Of a stretch of DNA of 64,000 nucleotides, positions 35,219 through 44,880 are shown one piece after another. The stretch covers positions 202,001 through 266,000 of the forward strand of contig NZ_AQUO01000002.1 of assembly GCF_000371965.1 (NCBI RefSeq), read 5' to 3'. Positions within the stretch are counted from its first letter, which is position 1; the number at the start of each line of letters is the position of its first letter. Made by a program: the position numbers and the translations under genes. The notes beneath the pieces were generated by a model. The model saw only the letters and a program-made list of their open reading frames with translations, made no database searches and was not told the origin of the DNA. Source of the stretch: Paracoccus sp. N5. GTDB lineage: Bacteria; Pseudomonadota; Alphaproteobacteria; Rhodobacterales; Rhodobacteraceae.

Positions 35219-36210
35219 GCAGCGCCGCCCTGTCCCTTCGCACCGCTTCGCGGGCGCGCCTGCCCATCCTTGGCGGAGTTGCGCTGGTCGTCTTCCTCGC
35301 CGGCTTCCTGCTGCCGGGCTATCTCGAGGGGGGCTACCTGCAGTCGATGCTGAACAATGGTTTCATCACCGGCATTCTTGCGCTTTGCGTGGCCTTCGTC
35401 ATGCATCAATGCGGGCTCGTGCTGTTCGGGATCGCCACCTATTACGGGCTCGCGGCCTATGCCTGTGCCATCCTGGTGAACAGCTTCGGGTTCTCGGCGA
35501 TGGCGGCGGCCGCGCTGGCGCTGCTTTTCACGCTTGCCGCGGCCTTCCTGATCGGGGCGATCGTCATCCGGGTGAAGCCGCTGGCCTTCATGATGATCTG
35601 CCTGTCGCTGGCCGAGCTGATGCGCCATCTGGTGGCGCTGCCCAGCCTGCGCAGCACCACCGGCGGCAGCGACGGGCTGCTGTTCATGCCCGAGGGGCGG
35701 GTCTTCGGCATCGAGGCGATGGACCTGCTGGACGCTTCGCGCGTCTGGCCGCTGATCTGGTCCGCGGCCTGGGTGATCGCCGGCCTCTTCCTGGTCGTGG
35801 CGCTGTCGCATTTCGGGGTTCGCCTGCGCGCCATCAAGGAAAACGAGGAGCGCATGCGCTTTTCCGGCTTCAACACCTATTGGCCGCGCGTCTTCGCCTT
35901 TGCCGGGGTCGGGCTGGCTGCCGGAGTCGCCGGGGTCATCCAGGCGCTGGCAAGCGGTTTCGCCTCGCCCGAGATGTTCAGCATCATCACCTCGACCAAT
36001 GCCTTGCTGGCCGCGATCACCGGCGGGGTGTCCTCGGTCGTCGGGCCGGTCCTGGGCGGGGTGATCTATACCTGGGCGATCAGCGAATTCGGCGCCATGG
36101 GCTATTCCCAGCTGTTCACCGGCATCGCCGTGATCCTGGTCATCCTGTTCATCCCGCGCGGCCTTCTGCATCCGCTGCGGCTGCTGCTGCGCAAAGGAGG
36201 CCGGGCATGA
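35215..36210 (+). CDS. livM: Branched-chain-type ABC transporter permease LivM
   Basis: A 331-residue permease with about nine to ten helices. The signatures GLVLFGIATYYGLAAYACA, the loop AIKENEERMRFSGFNTYWPRVFAF, and GGVSSVVGPVLGGVIYT are characteristic. Overlaps livH and livG by ATGA at both ends, so the four transporter genes are tightly coupled. No binding-protein gene is in this operon; the nearest intact one is at 44881-46080. Confidence 0.92.
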   Translation: MSSAALSLRTASRARLPILGGVALVVFLAGFLLPGYLEGGYLQSMLNNGFITGILALCVAFVMHQCGLVLFGIATYYGLAAYACAILVNSFGFSAMAAAALALLFTLAAAFLIGAIVIRVKPLAFMMICLSLAELMRHLVALPSLRSTTGGSDGLLFMPEGRVFGIEAMDLLDASRVWPLIWSAAWVIAGLFLVVALSHFGVRLRAIKENEERMRFSGFNTYWPRVFAFAGVGLAAGVAGVIQALASGFASPEMFSIITSTNALLAAITGGVSSVVGPVLGGVIYTWAISEFGAMGYSQLFTGIAVILVILFIPRGLLHPLRLLLRKGGRA

Positions 36211-36901
36211 TCCGCGTCGAGAATCTGACCGTCGCCTATGGCGCGTTCAAGGCGCTGACCGACATCTCGGTCGATCTGGGCCAGCGCGGGCAGGTCCATT
36301 CCATCATCGGGCCGAACGGCGCCGGGAAATCGACCTTCATGGATGCCATCGTCGGCAAGCGCCGGCCCAGTGCCGGGCGCATCTTCTACAAGGACCGCGA
36401 CATCAGCCGCGAGACCATCCAGTGGCGCCGCAAGAACGGCATGGCGCGGTCCTTCCAGAAGACCTCGATCTTTCCCGGGCTGACGATTTTCGAGCAACTC
36501 GACCTGGTCGCCAAGCATCTGGATGAACCCGACCTTGACGCGATCATCGACACGATGGACCTGCGCGAGCTGCTGCATGTCGAGGCGACGCGGGCCGCCT
36601 ATGGCGTCCAGCGCCGCGTCGATGTCGCGCTGAGCCTGATCGGCATGCCCGACATCCTGCTGCTGGACGAGCCGGGCGCCGGGCTTTCCGCCGAAGAAAC
36701 CGCCCACCTGTTCCGGCACCTGCGCAAGCTGGCGGCCGAGCGCAACATCGCCGCCGTCGTCGTCGAGCATGACGTCGAGGCCGTCTTCGCCCTGTCGGAT
36801 GTGGTGACGGTCCTTGACCTTGGCCGCCATCTTGCCACCGGCACCCCGGCCGAGATCCGCGCCAATCCGCAGGTCGTGGCCGCTTATCTGGGGACCGCAG
36901 C

Positions 36902-36905
<4 letters not shown>
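36207..36905 (+). CDS. livG: Branched-chain-type ABC transporter ATPase LivG
   Basis: A 232-residue ATPase. Walker A GPNGAGKST is at 35-43 and Walker B ILLLDEP with the GAGLS switch follow. The ABC signature is written AYGVQRRVDVAL in place of LSGGQ, as is common in LivG, where S-Y-G-x-Q-R is the usual form. AAAGGAGG precedes ATG 36207, which overlaps the livM stop. It is slightly shorter than E. coli LivG. Confidence 0.92.
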
Positions 36906-37597
<692 letters not shown>

Positions 37598-37669
37598 GAG
37601 TTCCGGCCCCGCCGGGGCCTGATCGAAATTGGGTCCGTGGCAGAAAGTCCCGCGGGCGGGAGGAAAGCG

Positions 37670-39313
37670 ATGTCACATCTTCTGGGTCTGAGCATGGACC
37701 TGCCGCTGTTGATCTCGGCGATCAACGAGCATGGCGCCGAGGCGCATGGGCGGACGGAAATCGTCTCTTACGATCTGGCCGGCCGGCGCCACTGCTACAG
37801 CTTTCTGGACATGAACCGGCGCAGCAAGCAGCTGGCCAATGCCCTGACGGGGCGGGGCATGACTCTGGGCAAGCGAGTCGCCACCCTGGCCTGGAACACG
37901 CACCGGCATATGGAGATTTTCTATGGCGCGACCGGGATGGGCTGCCCCATCCACACCGTCAACCCGCGCCTGACCACCGAGCATCTGGAATATATCATCA
38001 ACGAAGGCGCGGCCGAGGTGCTGTTCCTGGACGCGGATCTTGTCCCGCGCGTGATCGAGCTTGCCGGAAAACTGCCGCATCTGCGCCATTTCGTGGTGCT
38101 TGAGCCGCGCGAGAACCTGCCCGATGGCGGGCCGCTGACGCTGGAATCCTACGAGGACTGGCTGGCGGCGGAACCCGAGGAATTCCAGTGGCCGGAATTC
38201 GACGAGCGTTCGGCCTCGACCATCTGCTTTACCTCGGGGACGACCGGGCTGCCCAAGGGCGTGGTCTATTCGCATCGGGCGACGGTGCTGCAGACGATGA
38301 CCTTCACCTCGATGGGCTGGCTGCCGCCGACGCGCCGCGGCAAGCCGGTGCTGCTGGCGGTCGCGCCGATGTTCCACTCCAACGCCTGGAATTTCCCCTT
38401 CGGCGCGCTTTACGCCGGGGTTCCGCTGGTGCTGCCGGGACGCAACCTGTCGCCCGAGAACCTGCAGCGGGTCATCGCGGCCGAGGGCGTGACCTGCGCG
38501 GCCATGGTGCCCTCGATCCTGACCAATATCATCGAGCATGTCCGGGCGAACGGACTGGATCTGGGCCGGCTGGAATCCGTCGTGACCTCGGGCGCCGGCG
38601 CGGCGCCGCGGCTGATCGCCTGGCTGCACGAGAACGGCATCGCCACCACCCACACCTGGGGCATGACGGAATGCATGTTCGGCACCTCGGGCGCGCTGCT
38701 GAGTGCCCACGCCGACCTGCCGCTGGACGAGCGCATGCCCTATCTGCTGAAGGACGGCCGCCAGACCGCGCTGACCCGCATCCGCATCGTCGATGACGAG
38801 GGCAATGTGCTGCCGCGCGATGGCCAGACGCGGGGCCATCTGCGCGTCCGGGGCCAGTGGGCGGCCAAGGGCTATCTGAACCAGCCCGAGAACTGCACGC
38901 TGGACCGCGACGGCTGGCTGATCACCGGCGACATCGCGACGATCGACCCCGACGGCTATCTGAAGATCGTGGACCGCGACAAGGATCTCATCAAGTCGGG
39001 TGGCGAGTGGATCAGTTCCTCCGATCTCGAAAAGATCGCCGCCAGCCACCCCGACGTGGTCCAGGCTGCCGCAATCGCGGTCAATCATCCCAAATGGCAG
39101 GAGCGGCCGCTGCTGATCGTGCAACTGCGCGAGGGCGCGGTGCTGGATGCGCCCGCCATCCTGGAACTGATCGGCAGCCAGGTGGCGAAATGGTGGGTGC
39201 CCGACGACGTGGTGCAGATCGCCGAGTTCCCGCTGAGCGCGACCGGCAAGGTCCGCAAGATGGAGCTGCGCGAGACCTTTGCGGATCACTACAACCAGAA
39301 GGCCGAGGCCTGA
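37670..39313 (+). CDS. Acyl-CoA synthetase, AlkK-like
   Basis: A 547-residue AMP-forming ligase. The N-terminal LGLSMDLPLLISAINEHGAE matches medium-chain AlkK-type ligases. Motifs: CFTSGTTGLPKGVVYSHR (phosphate loop), HTWGMTE, GWLITGDIATIDPDGYL, and the catalytic lysine in SATGKVRKMEL. GGGAGG sets ATG 37670. It activates a carboxylate with ATP and CoA; medium-chain or ring acids are likely, given that it follows an ABC importer. A clean terminator follows. Confidence 0.9.
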   Translation: MSHLLGLSMDLPLLISAINEHGAEAHGRTEIVSYDLAGRRHCYSFLDMNRRSKQLANALTGRGMTLGKRVATLAWNTHRHMEIFYGATGMGCPIHTVNPRLTTEHLEYIINEGAAEVLFLDADLVPRVIELAGKLPHLRHFVVLEPRENLPDGGPLTLESYEDWLAAEPEEFQWPEFDERSASTICFTSGTTGLPKGVVYSHRATVLQTMTFTSMGWLPPTRRGKPVLLAVAPMFHSNAWNFPFGALYAGVPLVLPGRNLSPENLQRVIAAEGVTCAAMVPSILTNIIEHVRANGLDLGRLESVVTSGAGAAPRLIAWLHENGIATTHTWGMTECMFGTSGALLSAHADLPLDERMPYLLKDGRQTALTRIRIVDDEGNVLPRDGQTRGHLRVRGQWAAKGYLNQPENCTLDRDGWLITGDIATIDPDGYLKIVDRDKDLIKSGGEWISSSDLEKIAASHPDVVQAAAIAVNHPKWQERPLLIVQLREGAVLDAPAILELIGSQVAKWWVPDDVVQIAEFPLSATGKVRKMELRETFADHYNQKAEA

Positions 39314-39358
39314 CAGCACGGGCGGCGCGGACAAGACCCGCGCTGCTTTGCGCATGAA

Positions 39359-39382
39359 AAAGCCCGCCGGTTGGCGGGCTTT
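39359..39382. terminator. Bidirectional terminator
   Basis: AAAGCCCGCC and GGCGGGCTTT form a perfect 10-bp stem with a 4-base loop (GGTT), with A and T tracts at the outer ends. It lies between the convergent stops at 39313 and 39403. This is the best intrinsic terminator in the window. Confidence 0.9.
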
Positions 39383-39402
39383 CCTGTTGGCGCGGGAAGG
39401 GA

Positions 39403-40311
39403 TCAGGCCTTGCGGCCCTGCTTTTCCTTCTCGGCCGAGGCCCGCAGTGCCTCGCGCGCGGCCGCCCAGTCCTCGGCGCTCATGTCCGAGAGATCGGCGA
39501 AGGTCGAGGGCGCGGCCAGGTGGTGGCCGCCATCCACGGCGACGGTGGCGCCGTTGATATAGGTGCAGGCGTCCGACATCAGGAAGGCAGTCAGGTTGCG
39601 CAGCTCGTGCATCTCGCCGAAGCGGCGCAGCGGCACCTTTTCCTTTTGCGTCGCGCCGACCGACGAGCCGGGGATCGGGTTCAGCTTTTCCCAGGCGTTC
39701 GGGGTCGGGAACGGGCCCGGCGCGATCGCGTTCAGGCGGATGTTCTTGGGACCCCATTCGACCGCCAGCGACATGGTCATCGCCTGGATCGCCGCCTTGG
39801 ACATGGCCGAGGGGGTGACGAAGGCCGAGCCGGTCCAGACCCAGGTGACCAGGTTCGACAGCACGGTGCCCGGCAGCCCGCCGGCGATCCAGCGCTTGCC
39901 GCAGGCCAGCGTGGCGAAGAACGAACCGTCCATGACCGTCTGGGTGATCGCCTGATAGCCGCGCGGGCTGAGCGTCTCGGTGGGCGCGATGAAATTCGCC
40001 GCGGCATTGTTGACCAGCCCGGTCAGCGGGCCGCTTTCCCAGATCTTCGCCACGGTCGCATCGACGCTTTCCGGGTCACGGACATTGGTGATCAGATAGT
40101 CGGCCGCGCCGCCTTCGGCCGCGATGGTCTTGCAGGCCTCGGCCAGCACATCCTCGCGCCGGCCGCAGATGAAGACATGGGCGCCAAGCGCGGAAAAGCC
40201 GCGCGACATTTCCAGCCCCAGCCCGGTGCCGCCGCCGGTGACCAGGATGCGCTTGCCCGCCAGCAGGTCGGGCTTGTAGGGGCTTTGGGCGCGGATTTCA
40301 GAATTTGACAT
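39403..40311 (-). CDS. SDR oxidoreductase, 2,4-dienoyl-CoA reductase type
   Basis: A 302-residue SDR with VTGGGTGLGLEMSRGF near the N terminus and NNAAANF. The usual catalytic Tyr-x-x-x-Lys is replaced by SAMSK in TPSAMSKAAIQAMTMSLAVEWG; this matches 2,4-dienoyl-CoA reductase (DECR1-like), whose catalytic residues lie elsewhere. It would reduce a dienoyl-CoA with NADPH, a step needed for unsaturated acids. The start overlaps the stop of the BKACE gene by 14 bases, so the pair is an operon. Confidence 0.85.
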   Translation of the reverse strand: MSNSEIRAQSPYKPDLLAGKRILVTGGGTGLGLEMSRGFSALGAHVFICGRREDVLAEACKTIAAEGGAADYLITNVRDPESVDATVAKIWESGPLTGLVNNAAANFIAPTETLSPRGYQAITQTVMDGSFFATLACGKRWIAGGLPGTVLSNLVTWVWTGSAFVTPSAMSKAAIQAMTMSLAVEWGPKNIRLNAIAPGPFPTPNAWEKLNPIPGSSVGATQKEKVPLRRFGEMHELRNLTAFLMSDACTYINGATVAVDGGHHLAAPSTFADLSDMSAEDWAAAREALRASAEKEKQGRKA

Positions 40312-41230
40312 GGGCGGCTCCTTTCAGGCCCAGCATGGCGCGGGCTTCGTCCGGGGTGGCGGTTTCGATCGACAATTCGTTCAGGATGCGGGTGATCTTC
40401 TCGACCTGTTCGGCATTCGACTTGGCCAGTTCGCCCTTGCCGATATAGATGCTGTCCTCAAGCCCGACGCGCACATGGCCGCCCAGCGTGGCATTGGTCA
40501 CGGCCATCGTCATCTGGTGGCGGCCCGCCGCCAGCACCGACATGACATACTGGTCGCCGAACAGCCGATCCGCGGTGCGGCGCATATGCAGCAGATGCTC
40601 GGCTTCGGCACTGATCCCGCCGAGAATGCCGAACACGCCCTGCACGAACAGCGGCCCGTCGACCAGCCCGCGATCCAGGAAATGCGCCAGGTTGTAGAGA
40701 TGGCCGACATCGTAGCACTCATACTCGAACCGGGTGCCCTGTTCGGACAGGGCGCGGATGCCGCGCTCGATCTGGGTAAAGGTGTTGGACAGGATGAAGT
40801 CCTTGGTCATCTCCAGATAGGGGCGTTCCCAGTCGTGCTGGAACTCCTTGATCCTGGCCGCCGCGCCCGAGATGTTGAAGTTCAGCGAGCCCATGTTCAT
40901 CGAGGCGAGCTCGGGCGCGAAGGCCAGCGCCGGGGCCAGCCGGTCCTCGAGCGACATGCCTAGGCCGCCGCCGGTGGTGATGTTGACCACCGCATCGCAA
41001 TTGTCGCGAATGCGCGGCAGGAAGCGGGCATAGTCCTCGGGCTTTTGTGAGGGCGCGCCGGTGCCTTCGACGCGGGCGTGCAGGTGCAGGATCGCCGCGC
41101 CGGCGCGGGCGGCATCGATGGCCTGGGTGCCGATGGTCTCGGCGCTGACCGGCAGATAGGGGCTCATCGTCGGGGTGTGAATCGAGCCGGTGATGGCGCA
41201 ACTCACGATAACCTTCCTGGATGGTTGCAA
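40298..41230 (-). CDS. Beta-keto acid cleavage enzyme (BKACE, DUF849)
   Basis: A 310-residue zinc-dependent TIM-barrel enzyme. BKACE members take a beta-keto acid plus acetyl-CoA and give acetoacetate plus a new CoA ester. KVIVSCAITGSIHTPTMSP at the start, the zinc motif in AAILHLHARV, NITTGGGLGM, and GGHVRVGLEDSIYIGKGELAKSNAEQV at the end are all family hallmarks. The start is TTG 41230, chosen because GAGGAGGAGG lies 5 bases upstream and the next ATG would remove the conserved N terminus. Acetoacetate made here could be used by ScoAB. Confidence 0.88.
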   Translation of the reverse strand: MQPSRKVIVSCAITGSIHTPTMSPYLPVSAETIGTQAIDAARAGAAILHLHARVEGTGAPSQKPEDYARFLPRIRDNCDAVVNITTGGGLGMSLEDRLAPALAFAPELASMNMGSLNFNISGAAARIKEFQHDWERPYLEMTKDFILSNTFTQIERGIRALSEQGTRFEYECYDVGHLYNLAHFLDRGLVDGPLFVQGVFGILGGISAEAEHLLHMRRTADRLFGDQYVMSVLAAGRHQMTMAVTNATLGGHVRVGLEDSIYIGKGELAKSNAEQVEKITRILNELSIETATPDEARAMLGLKGAAHVKF

Positions 41231-41235
41231 GGCTT

Positions 41236-41245
41236 CCTCCTCCTC
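41236..41245 (-). promoter_or_regulatory. RBS that sets the BKACE TTG start
   Basis: GAGGAGGAGG lies 5 bases before TTG 41228-41230 on the minus strand. There is no ATG in place, and upstream extension would run through the RBS itself. Confidence 0.7.
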
Positions 41246-41290
41246 AAGGATCACGCGGGCACCGGCGCATCGAGGCAATGGCCGCCACCT

Positions 41291-41310
41291 TCAACGCATA
41301 TTGTTTGCTT
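41291..41310 (+). promoter_or_regulatory. Candidate operator site F
   Basis: TCAACGCATATTGTTTGCTT matches the motif core (GCATATTGTTTGC). It sits 61 bp before the BKACE start and overlaps a second element, GCTTCATTATGATATT (41307-41322), that reappears at 55531-55546. Confidence 0.5.
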
Positions 41311-41391
41311 CATTATGATATTGACATGCACCATATCTGTAAAGCGGCGGGCGTGCCGCGGGCGCAAAAAAATCTGTTGCCAAGAAATATA

Positions 41392-41411
41392 CGCTAGCAT
41401 ATCGTATTCAT
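41392..41411 (+). promoter_or_regulatory. Candidate operator site G
   Basis: CGCTAGCATATCGTATTCAT is among the best copies of the shared motif. It lies 71 bp before the SDR gene at 41483, in the 252-bp AT-rich divergent gap (41231-41482) that also holds site F. Confidence 0.6.
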
Positions 41412-41482
41412 GCTAAATTCACGGCAGGGCAAGGATTGTCCGCCGGGCTCATCCTGTATTACGGCCATCGGAGGAGAAACCA

Positions 41483-42244
41483 ATGTCCAGCACAAGCAAA
41501 ACCGCCATCGTCACCGGCGGCGGGCAGGGAATCGGGCGCGCCATCACCCTGCGCCTTGCCAAGGAAGGTTACAAGGTCGCCATCTTCGACCTGAAGCCCG
41601 AACTGGCCGAGGAAACCGCCACCGAAGCCCGCGCCAATGGCGTCGAGGTCAAGATCTATGGCCTGGACGTGGCGGACGAGGCTGCGGTCAATGCGGCGGT
41701 CGCCGATGTCGAGGCCAATCTTGGCCCGGTCTGGGTGCTGGTGAACAATGCCGGCTGGGACAAGCCCGCGATGTTCCTGCAGACCGAAAGCGATCTCTGG
41801 GACAAGATCATCGCCATCAACCTGCGCGGCCCGCTGAACACCCACAAGGCGGTCTGCCCGCATATGGTCGGCCGCAAGGGCGGCCGGGTCATCAACATCG
41901 CGTCGGATGCGGCCCGCGTCGGCACCTCGACCGAGGCGGTCTATTCCGCCTGCAAGGGCGGCGTGATCGCCTTTACCAAGTCCATGGCGCGAGAGCTGGC
42001 GCGCAGCAACGTGCTGCTGAACACGGTCTGCCCGGGGCCGACCAATACGCCGATGATGGCCTCGGTGCTGGGCACCGGCGAGGATGCGGTGAAATGGAAG
42101 GACGCCATGGTGCGCGGCATCCCGCTGCGCCGCATGGGCGAACCCGAGGATTATGCCGGCATCGTCGCCTTCCTGGCCTCCGATGACGCGGGTTTCATCA
42201 CCGGCCAGACCATCTCGGTCTCGGGCGGCATGAACATGATCTGA
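41483..42244 (+). CDS. SDR dehydrogenase, BadH-like 3-hydroxyacyl-CoA type
   Basis: A 253-residue classical SDR. Cofactor motif TGGGQGIGRA is at about 11-20, NNAG and the active-site Ser and YSACK are intact, and the C terminus ends with ITGQTISVSGGMNMI. Overall it resembles BadH, the 2-hydroxycyclohexanecarboxyl-CoA dehydrogenase, a 3-hydroxyacyl-CoA oxidation on a ring substrate. An operator site lies upstream and a thioesterase gene starts 11 bases downstream. The ring substrate is a family-based guess. Confidence 0.85.
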   Translation: MSSTSKTAIVTGGGQGIGRAITLRLAKEGYKVAIFDLKPELAEETATEARANGVEVKIYGLDVADEAAVNAAVADVEANLGPVWVLVNNAGWDKPAMFLQTESDLWDKIIAINLRGPLNTHKAVCPHMVGRKGGRVINIASDAARVGTSTEAVYSACKGGVIAFTKSMARELARSNVLLNTVCPGPTNTPMMASVLGTGEDAVKWKDAMVRGIPLRRMGEPEDYAGIVAFLASDDAGFITGQTISVSGGMNMI

Positions 42245-42255
42245 CGGTAACGGCG

Positions 42256-42729
42256 ATGAACGATCAGCCGATCCCGGCGCAGACCGAAGAGGCGGACGAT
42301 CCGCCTTTCGGTTTCGTGCCCCTGGTGGACAGTTCCGCATCCGAACGGTTGTCGGGGCCCTATTATGTCCGGCTGGACAAGGATGCGCCGGCCATCGGCT
42401 TTCGTGTCCAGCGCCGCCATCTCAATCGCGCCGGCATGTGCCATGGCGGGGTTCTGGCGACGCTGGCCGACATGAACATCACGCCGATCAACCGCAGTCA
42501 CGATCTGGCCGAAGTCAATCCGACGATCTCGATGTCGCTGGATTACTTCGCGCCGGTCCTGCTGGGGCAATGGGTCGAGGCGCAGCCCGACATCCTGCGC
42601 CGCACCCGCAACATCCTGTTCAGCCAATGCGTGCTGACCGCGGACGGGGTGCCCTCGGTGCGCGCCAGTGTGGTCTATCGCATCGGACGCCCGCGCGATG
42701 CGGAAAAGCCGCCGGCAGGGGCGGCCTGA
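42256..42729 (+). CDS. PaaI-type acyl-CoA thioesterase (hot-dog fold)
   Basis: A 157-residue hot-dog thioesterase. The family motif HLNRAGMCHGGVLATLADM carries HGG and the Asp that lines the active site; the centre reads ISMSLDYFAPVLLGQWVEAQ. It would release free acids from CoA esters and so protect the CoA pool or remove dead-end intermediates. It is second in the operon begun by the BadH-like SDR. Confidence 0.82.
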   Translation: MNDQPIPAQTEEADDPPFGFVPLVDSSASERLSGPYYVRLDKDAPAIGFRVQRRHLNRAGMCHGGVLATLADMNITPINRSHDLAEVNPTISMSLDYFAPVLLGQWVEAQPDILRRTRNILFSQCVLTADGVPSVRASVVYRIGRPRDAEKPPAGAA

Positions 42730-42738
42730 TTGCGGCTC

Positions 42739-42762
42739 GCCGCCCCGCGATGGTGGGGCGGC
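42739..42762. terminator. Convergent terminator hairpin
   Basis: GCCGCCCC and GGGGCGGC form an 8-bp stem with an 8-base loop between the convergent stops at 42729 and 42785. No T-run. Confidence 0.6.
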
Positions 42763-42784
42763 ACCGAAAGCGGCGCCGATCCCG

Positions 42785-43801
42785 CTAGAGCCGGACCAGC
42801 TGCTTGCCGCTATTGCGCCCGGACATCATGCGCAGGAACGCCTCGGGCGCCGCGCCGATGCCCTCGAGGATGTCCTCGCGGAATTGCAGATGGCCCTGGC
42901 GTTGCCATTTCAGCAGATGGGCGAAGGCCTCGTCGCGGCGGTGCCACCAGTCAAAGACGACCAACCCCTGAACCGTGGCACGGGTCACGACCAGCCGGGC
43001 GCTCGAACGCAGGCCGATGTCCTCGGACGCCGGCTTGTCGATCACGGCGATACGCCCGACGATGGCGACGCGGGCGAAATTCGCCAGATTGGCCAGAACC
43101 GCGTCGTGGATCGGTCCGCCGGTATTGTCGAAGAAGAAATCCACGCCCTCGGGACAGGCCTCGGCGATGGCGGCCGACAGGTCCGGCGCGGTGCGATAGT
43201 TGACCCCGGCGTCGAAGCCGATCGAGCGGCAATAATCCAGCTTGTCGTCGCTGCCGGCGATGGCGACCACCCGCGCGCCCATCAGCCGGGCGATCTGGCC
43301 GGCGATCTGCCCGACCGCGCCCGAGGCGGCCGAGACCACCACCGTGTCGCCCGGCTTGGGGCGGCCGATCTCGAACAGGCCGATATAGGCGGTCAATCCC
43401 GGTATCCCCAGCCATGACAGCGCGGCCTGCGGCGGCGTGTCGGGCAGCACCCGATTGGCGGCGGCGGTGCCGCCCTGGTCGGGCGCGATCACCGCATATT
43501 CCTGCCAGCCGAGATTCATCGACTCGACCAGATCGCCCGCCTGCCAGCCGGGATGATTCGAGACGACGATCTCGCCCACCCCGCCGCCATGCATCACCTC
43601 GCCTGGGCGAACGCCGGCGGTGTAGTTCTTCGCCGGGCTGATACGTCCGCGCATGTAGGGGTCCATCGACAGCCACAGCGTGCGGACCAGGATCTGCCCC
43701 GGGCCCGGCTCGGGGACCGGATTCTCGACCAGCCGGAAATTCTCGGCCCGCGCCGGGCCTTCGGGGTAGCTGTCCAGCACCCAGCCGCGGTTGGTTTTCA
43801 T
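42785..43801 (-). CDS. NADP-dependent oxidoreductase, zinc-free MDR family
   Basis: A 338-residue medium-chain reductase of the leukotriene B4 dehydrogenase/CurA type. Landmarks are LSMDPYMRGRIS near residue 45, the cofactor motif SAASGAVGQIAGQIA, and VDFFFDNTGGPIHDAVL. It lacks the zinc ligands of alcohol dehydrogenases. Members reduce the double bond of enones or enals with NADPH. It lies 23 bases after an enoyl-CoA hydratase gene and likely shares its operator-controlled promoter. Confidence 0.87.
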   Translation of the reverse strand: MKTNRGWVLDSYPEGPARAENFRLVENPVPEPGPGQILVRTLWLSMDPYMRGRISPAKNYTAGVRPGEVMHGGGVGEIVVSNHPGWQAGDLVESMNLGWQEYAVIAPDQGGTAAANRVLPDTPPQAALSWLGIPGLTAYIGLFEIGRPKPGDTVVVSAASGAVGQIAGQIARLMGARVVAIAGSDDKLDYCRSIGFDAGVNYRTAPDLSAAIAEACPEGVDFFFDNTGGPIHDAVLANLANFARVAIVGRIAVIDKPASEDIGLRSSARLVVTRATVQGLVVFDWWHRRDEAFAHLLKWQRQGHLQFREDILEGIGAAPEAFLRMMSGRNSGKQLVRL

Positions 43802-43824
43802 GCTGCTTTCCTTCCGGTGAATGC

Positions 43825-44604
43825 TTACAGGAACCCGCGGGCGCGGGCCATGCGCTCAAGATTGCCGGTGCCCTGCATCAGGATCTGGCTGCGGTTCTCC
43901 AGCTCGATCGCGGCGGCGAGGCTGCCCGCTTCCAGATTGGCCCACATGCCGCGCTTGGTCAGCCAGGTGTTCAGCCGGCCGTTCTCGGCGATGGTTTCGG
44001 CCAGTTCGAAGGCGGCCGGCAACAGGCCCTCGGCAGTGGTGGTCAGGTGCACCAGCCCGATGCGGCCGGCTTCCTCGGCACCGACCATGCGGCCGGTCAG
44101 CATCATCTCGAAGGCGCGCGAGGTGCCGATGGCGCGCGGCAGCAGGTAGCTGACGCCGATGTCGCAACTGGTCATCCCGACCTTGATGAAAGCCGCGTTG
44201 AATTTCGCCCGGTCCGAGCAGATGCGAAGATCGCAACCAAGCGCCAGGCCAAGTCCCGCCCCGCAGGCGGGGCCGTTGACCGCGGCGATCACCGGCTGGC
44301 GCAAGGCCCGCAGCCGCGTAACCAGCCCGGCGAAATGTTCCTGGCGGCCGGTCCAGTGGGCGGCGGTTTCGACAGCATCGCCCTGGGTCTCATCCGCGGC
44401 CTCCAGATCGAAGCCCGCGCAGAAGCCGCGCCCCTCGCCGGTCACGATCACGGCGCTGGCTTCCGAACCGCCGACCCGGTCGAGCGCGGCGAAGAACGCA
44501 TCGACCGCAGCGTCGTCAAAGGCATTCAGCCGCTCGGGACGGTTCAACCGGATGACGGCCACTCGCGGGTTCGTATCGTCCACGACGATGGGGTCTTGCA
44601 GCAT
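43825..44604 (-). CDS. Enoyl-CoA hydratase/isomerase family protein
   Basis: A 259-residue crotonase-fold protein. The oxyanion segment FCAGFDLE and the second NGPACGAGLGLALGCDLRI are present, but the two catalytic glutamates of classic hydratases are not in standard places: GLALGCD and FIKVGMTSCDIG stand where GGGCE and GQPEI would be. An isomerase, or another crotonase reaction, is therefore as likely as hydration. AAGAGGCG precedes ATG 44604. Operator site H lies upstream. Confidence 0.83.
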   Translation of the reverse strand: MLQDPIVVDDTNPRVAVIRLNRPERLNAFDDAAVDAFFAALDRVGGSEASAVIVTGEGRGFCAGFDLEAADETQGDAVETAAHWTGRQEHFAGLVTRLRALRQPVIAAVNGPACGAGLGLALGCDLRICSDRAKFNAAFIKVGMTSCDIGVSYLLPRAIGTSRAFEMMLTGRMVGAEEAGRIGLVHLTTTAEGLLPAAFELAETIAENGRLNTWLTKRGMWANLEAGSLAAAIELENRSQILMQGTGNLERMARARGFL

Positions 44605-44656
44605 GATCGCCTCTTGTGCCGGCTTCGGGAATTGATTTTCGAGGAGTATGGTAAGC

Positions 44657-44676
44657 ATGCAAACAAATAGCAAGCC
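44657..44676 (-). promoter_or_regulatory. Candidate operator site H
   Basis: On the minus strand GGCTTGCTATTTGTTTGCAT matches the motif in both halves, 53 bp before the crotonase gene. The rest of the 276-bp gap 44605-44880 holds the hairpin at 44831. Confidence 0.5.
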
Positions 44677-44830
44677 CCGCCGCTGCATGGGCTGAATTCT
44701 GCCCGCACCGATCACGCCGGGCCGCCCGGCGAAGGGGCATGCCTTCTTCGGCCCGGACAATTCGCCCGGCCTGACCACGCCCGCGCCAGAGGGGCTGTTC
44801 GCACTGCTCTGGCCGGGCGTTTGCCAGGAT

Positions 44831-44853
44831 GTGCCGCATCATGAATGCGGCAC
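44831..44853 (-). terminator. Terminator hairpin after the binding-protein gene
   Basis: GTGCCGCAT and ATGCGGCAC form a perfect 9-bp stem with the 5-base loop CATGA, 28 bases beyond the stop of the minus-strand binding-protein gene. There is no T-run. Confidence 0.65.
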
Positions 44854-44880
44854 AACTGTCTTGCATCGGCCCGGTCGGTA

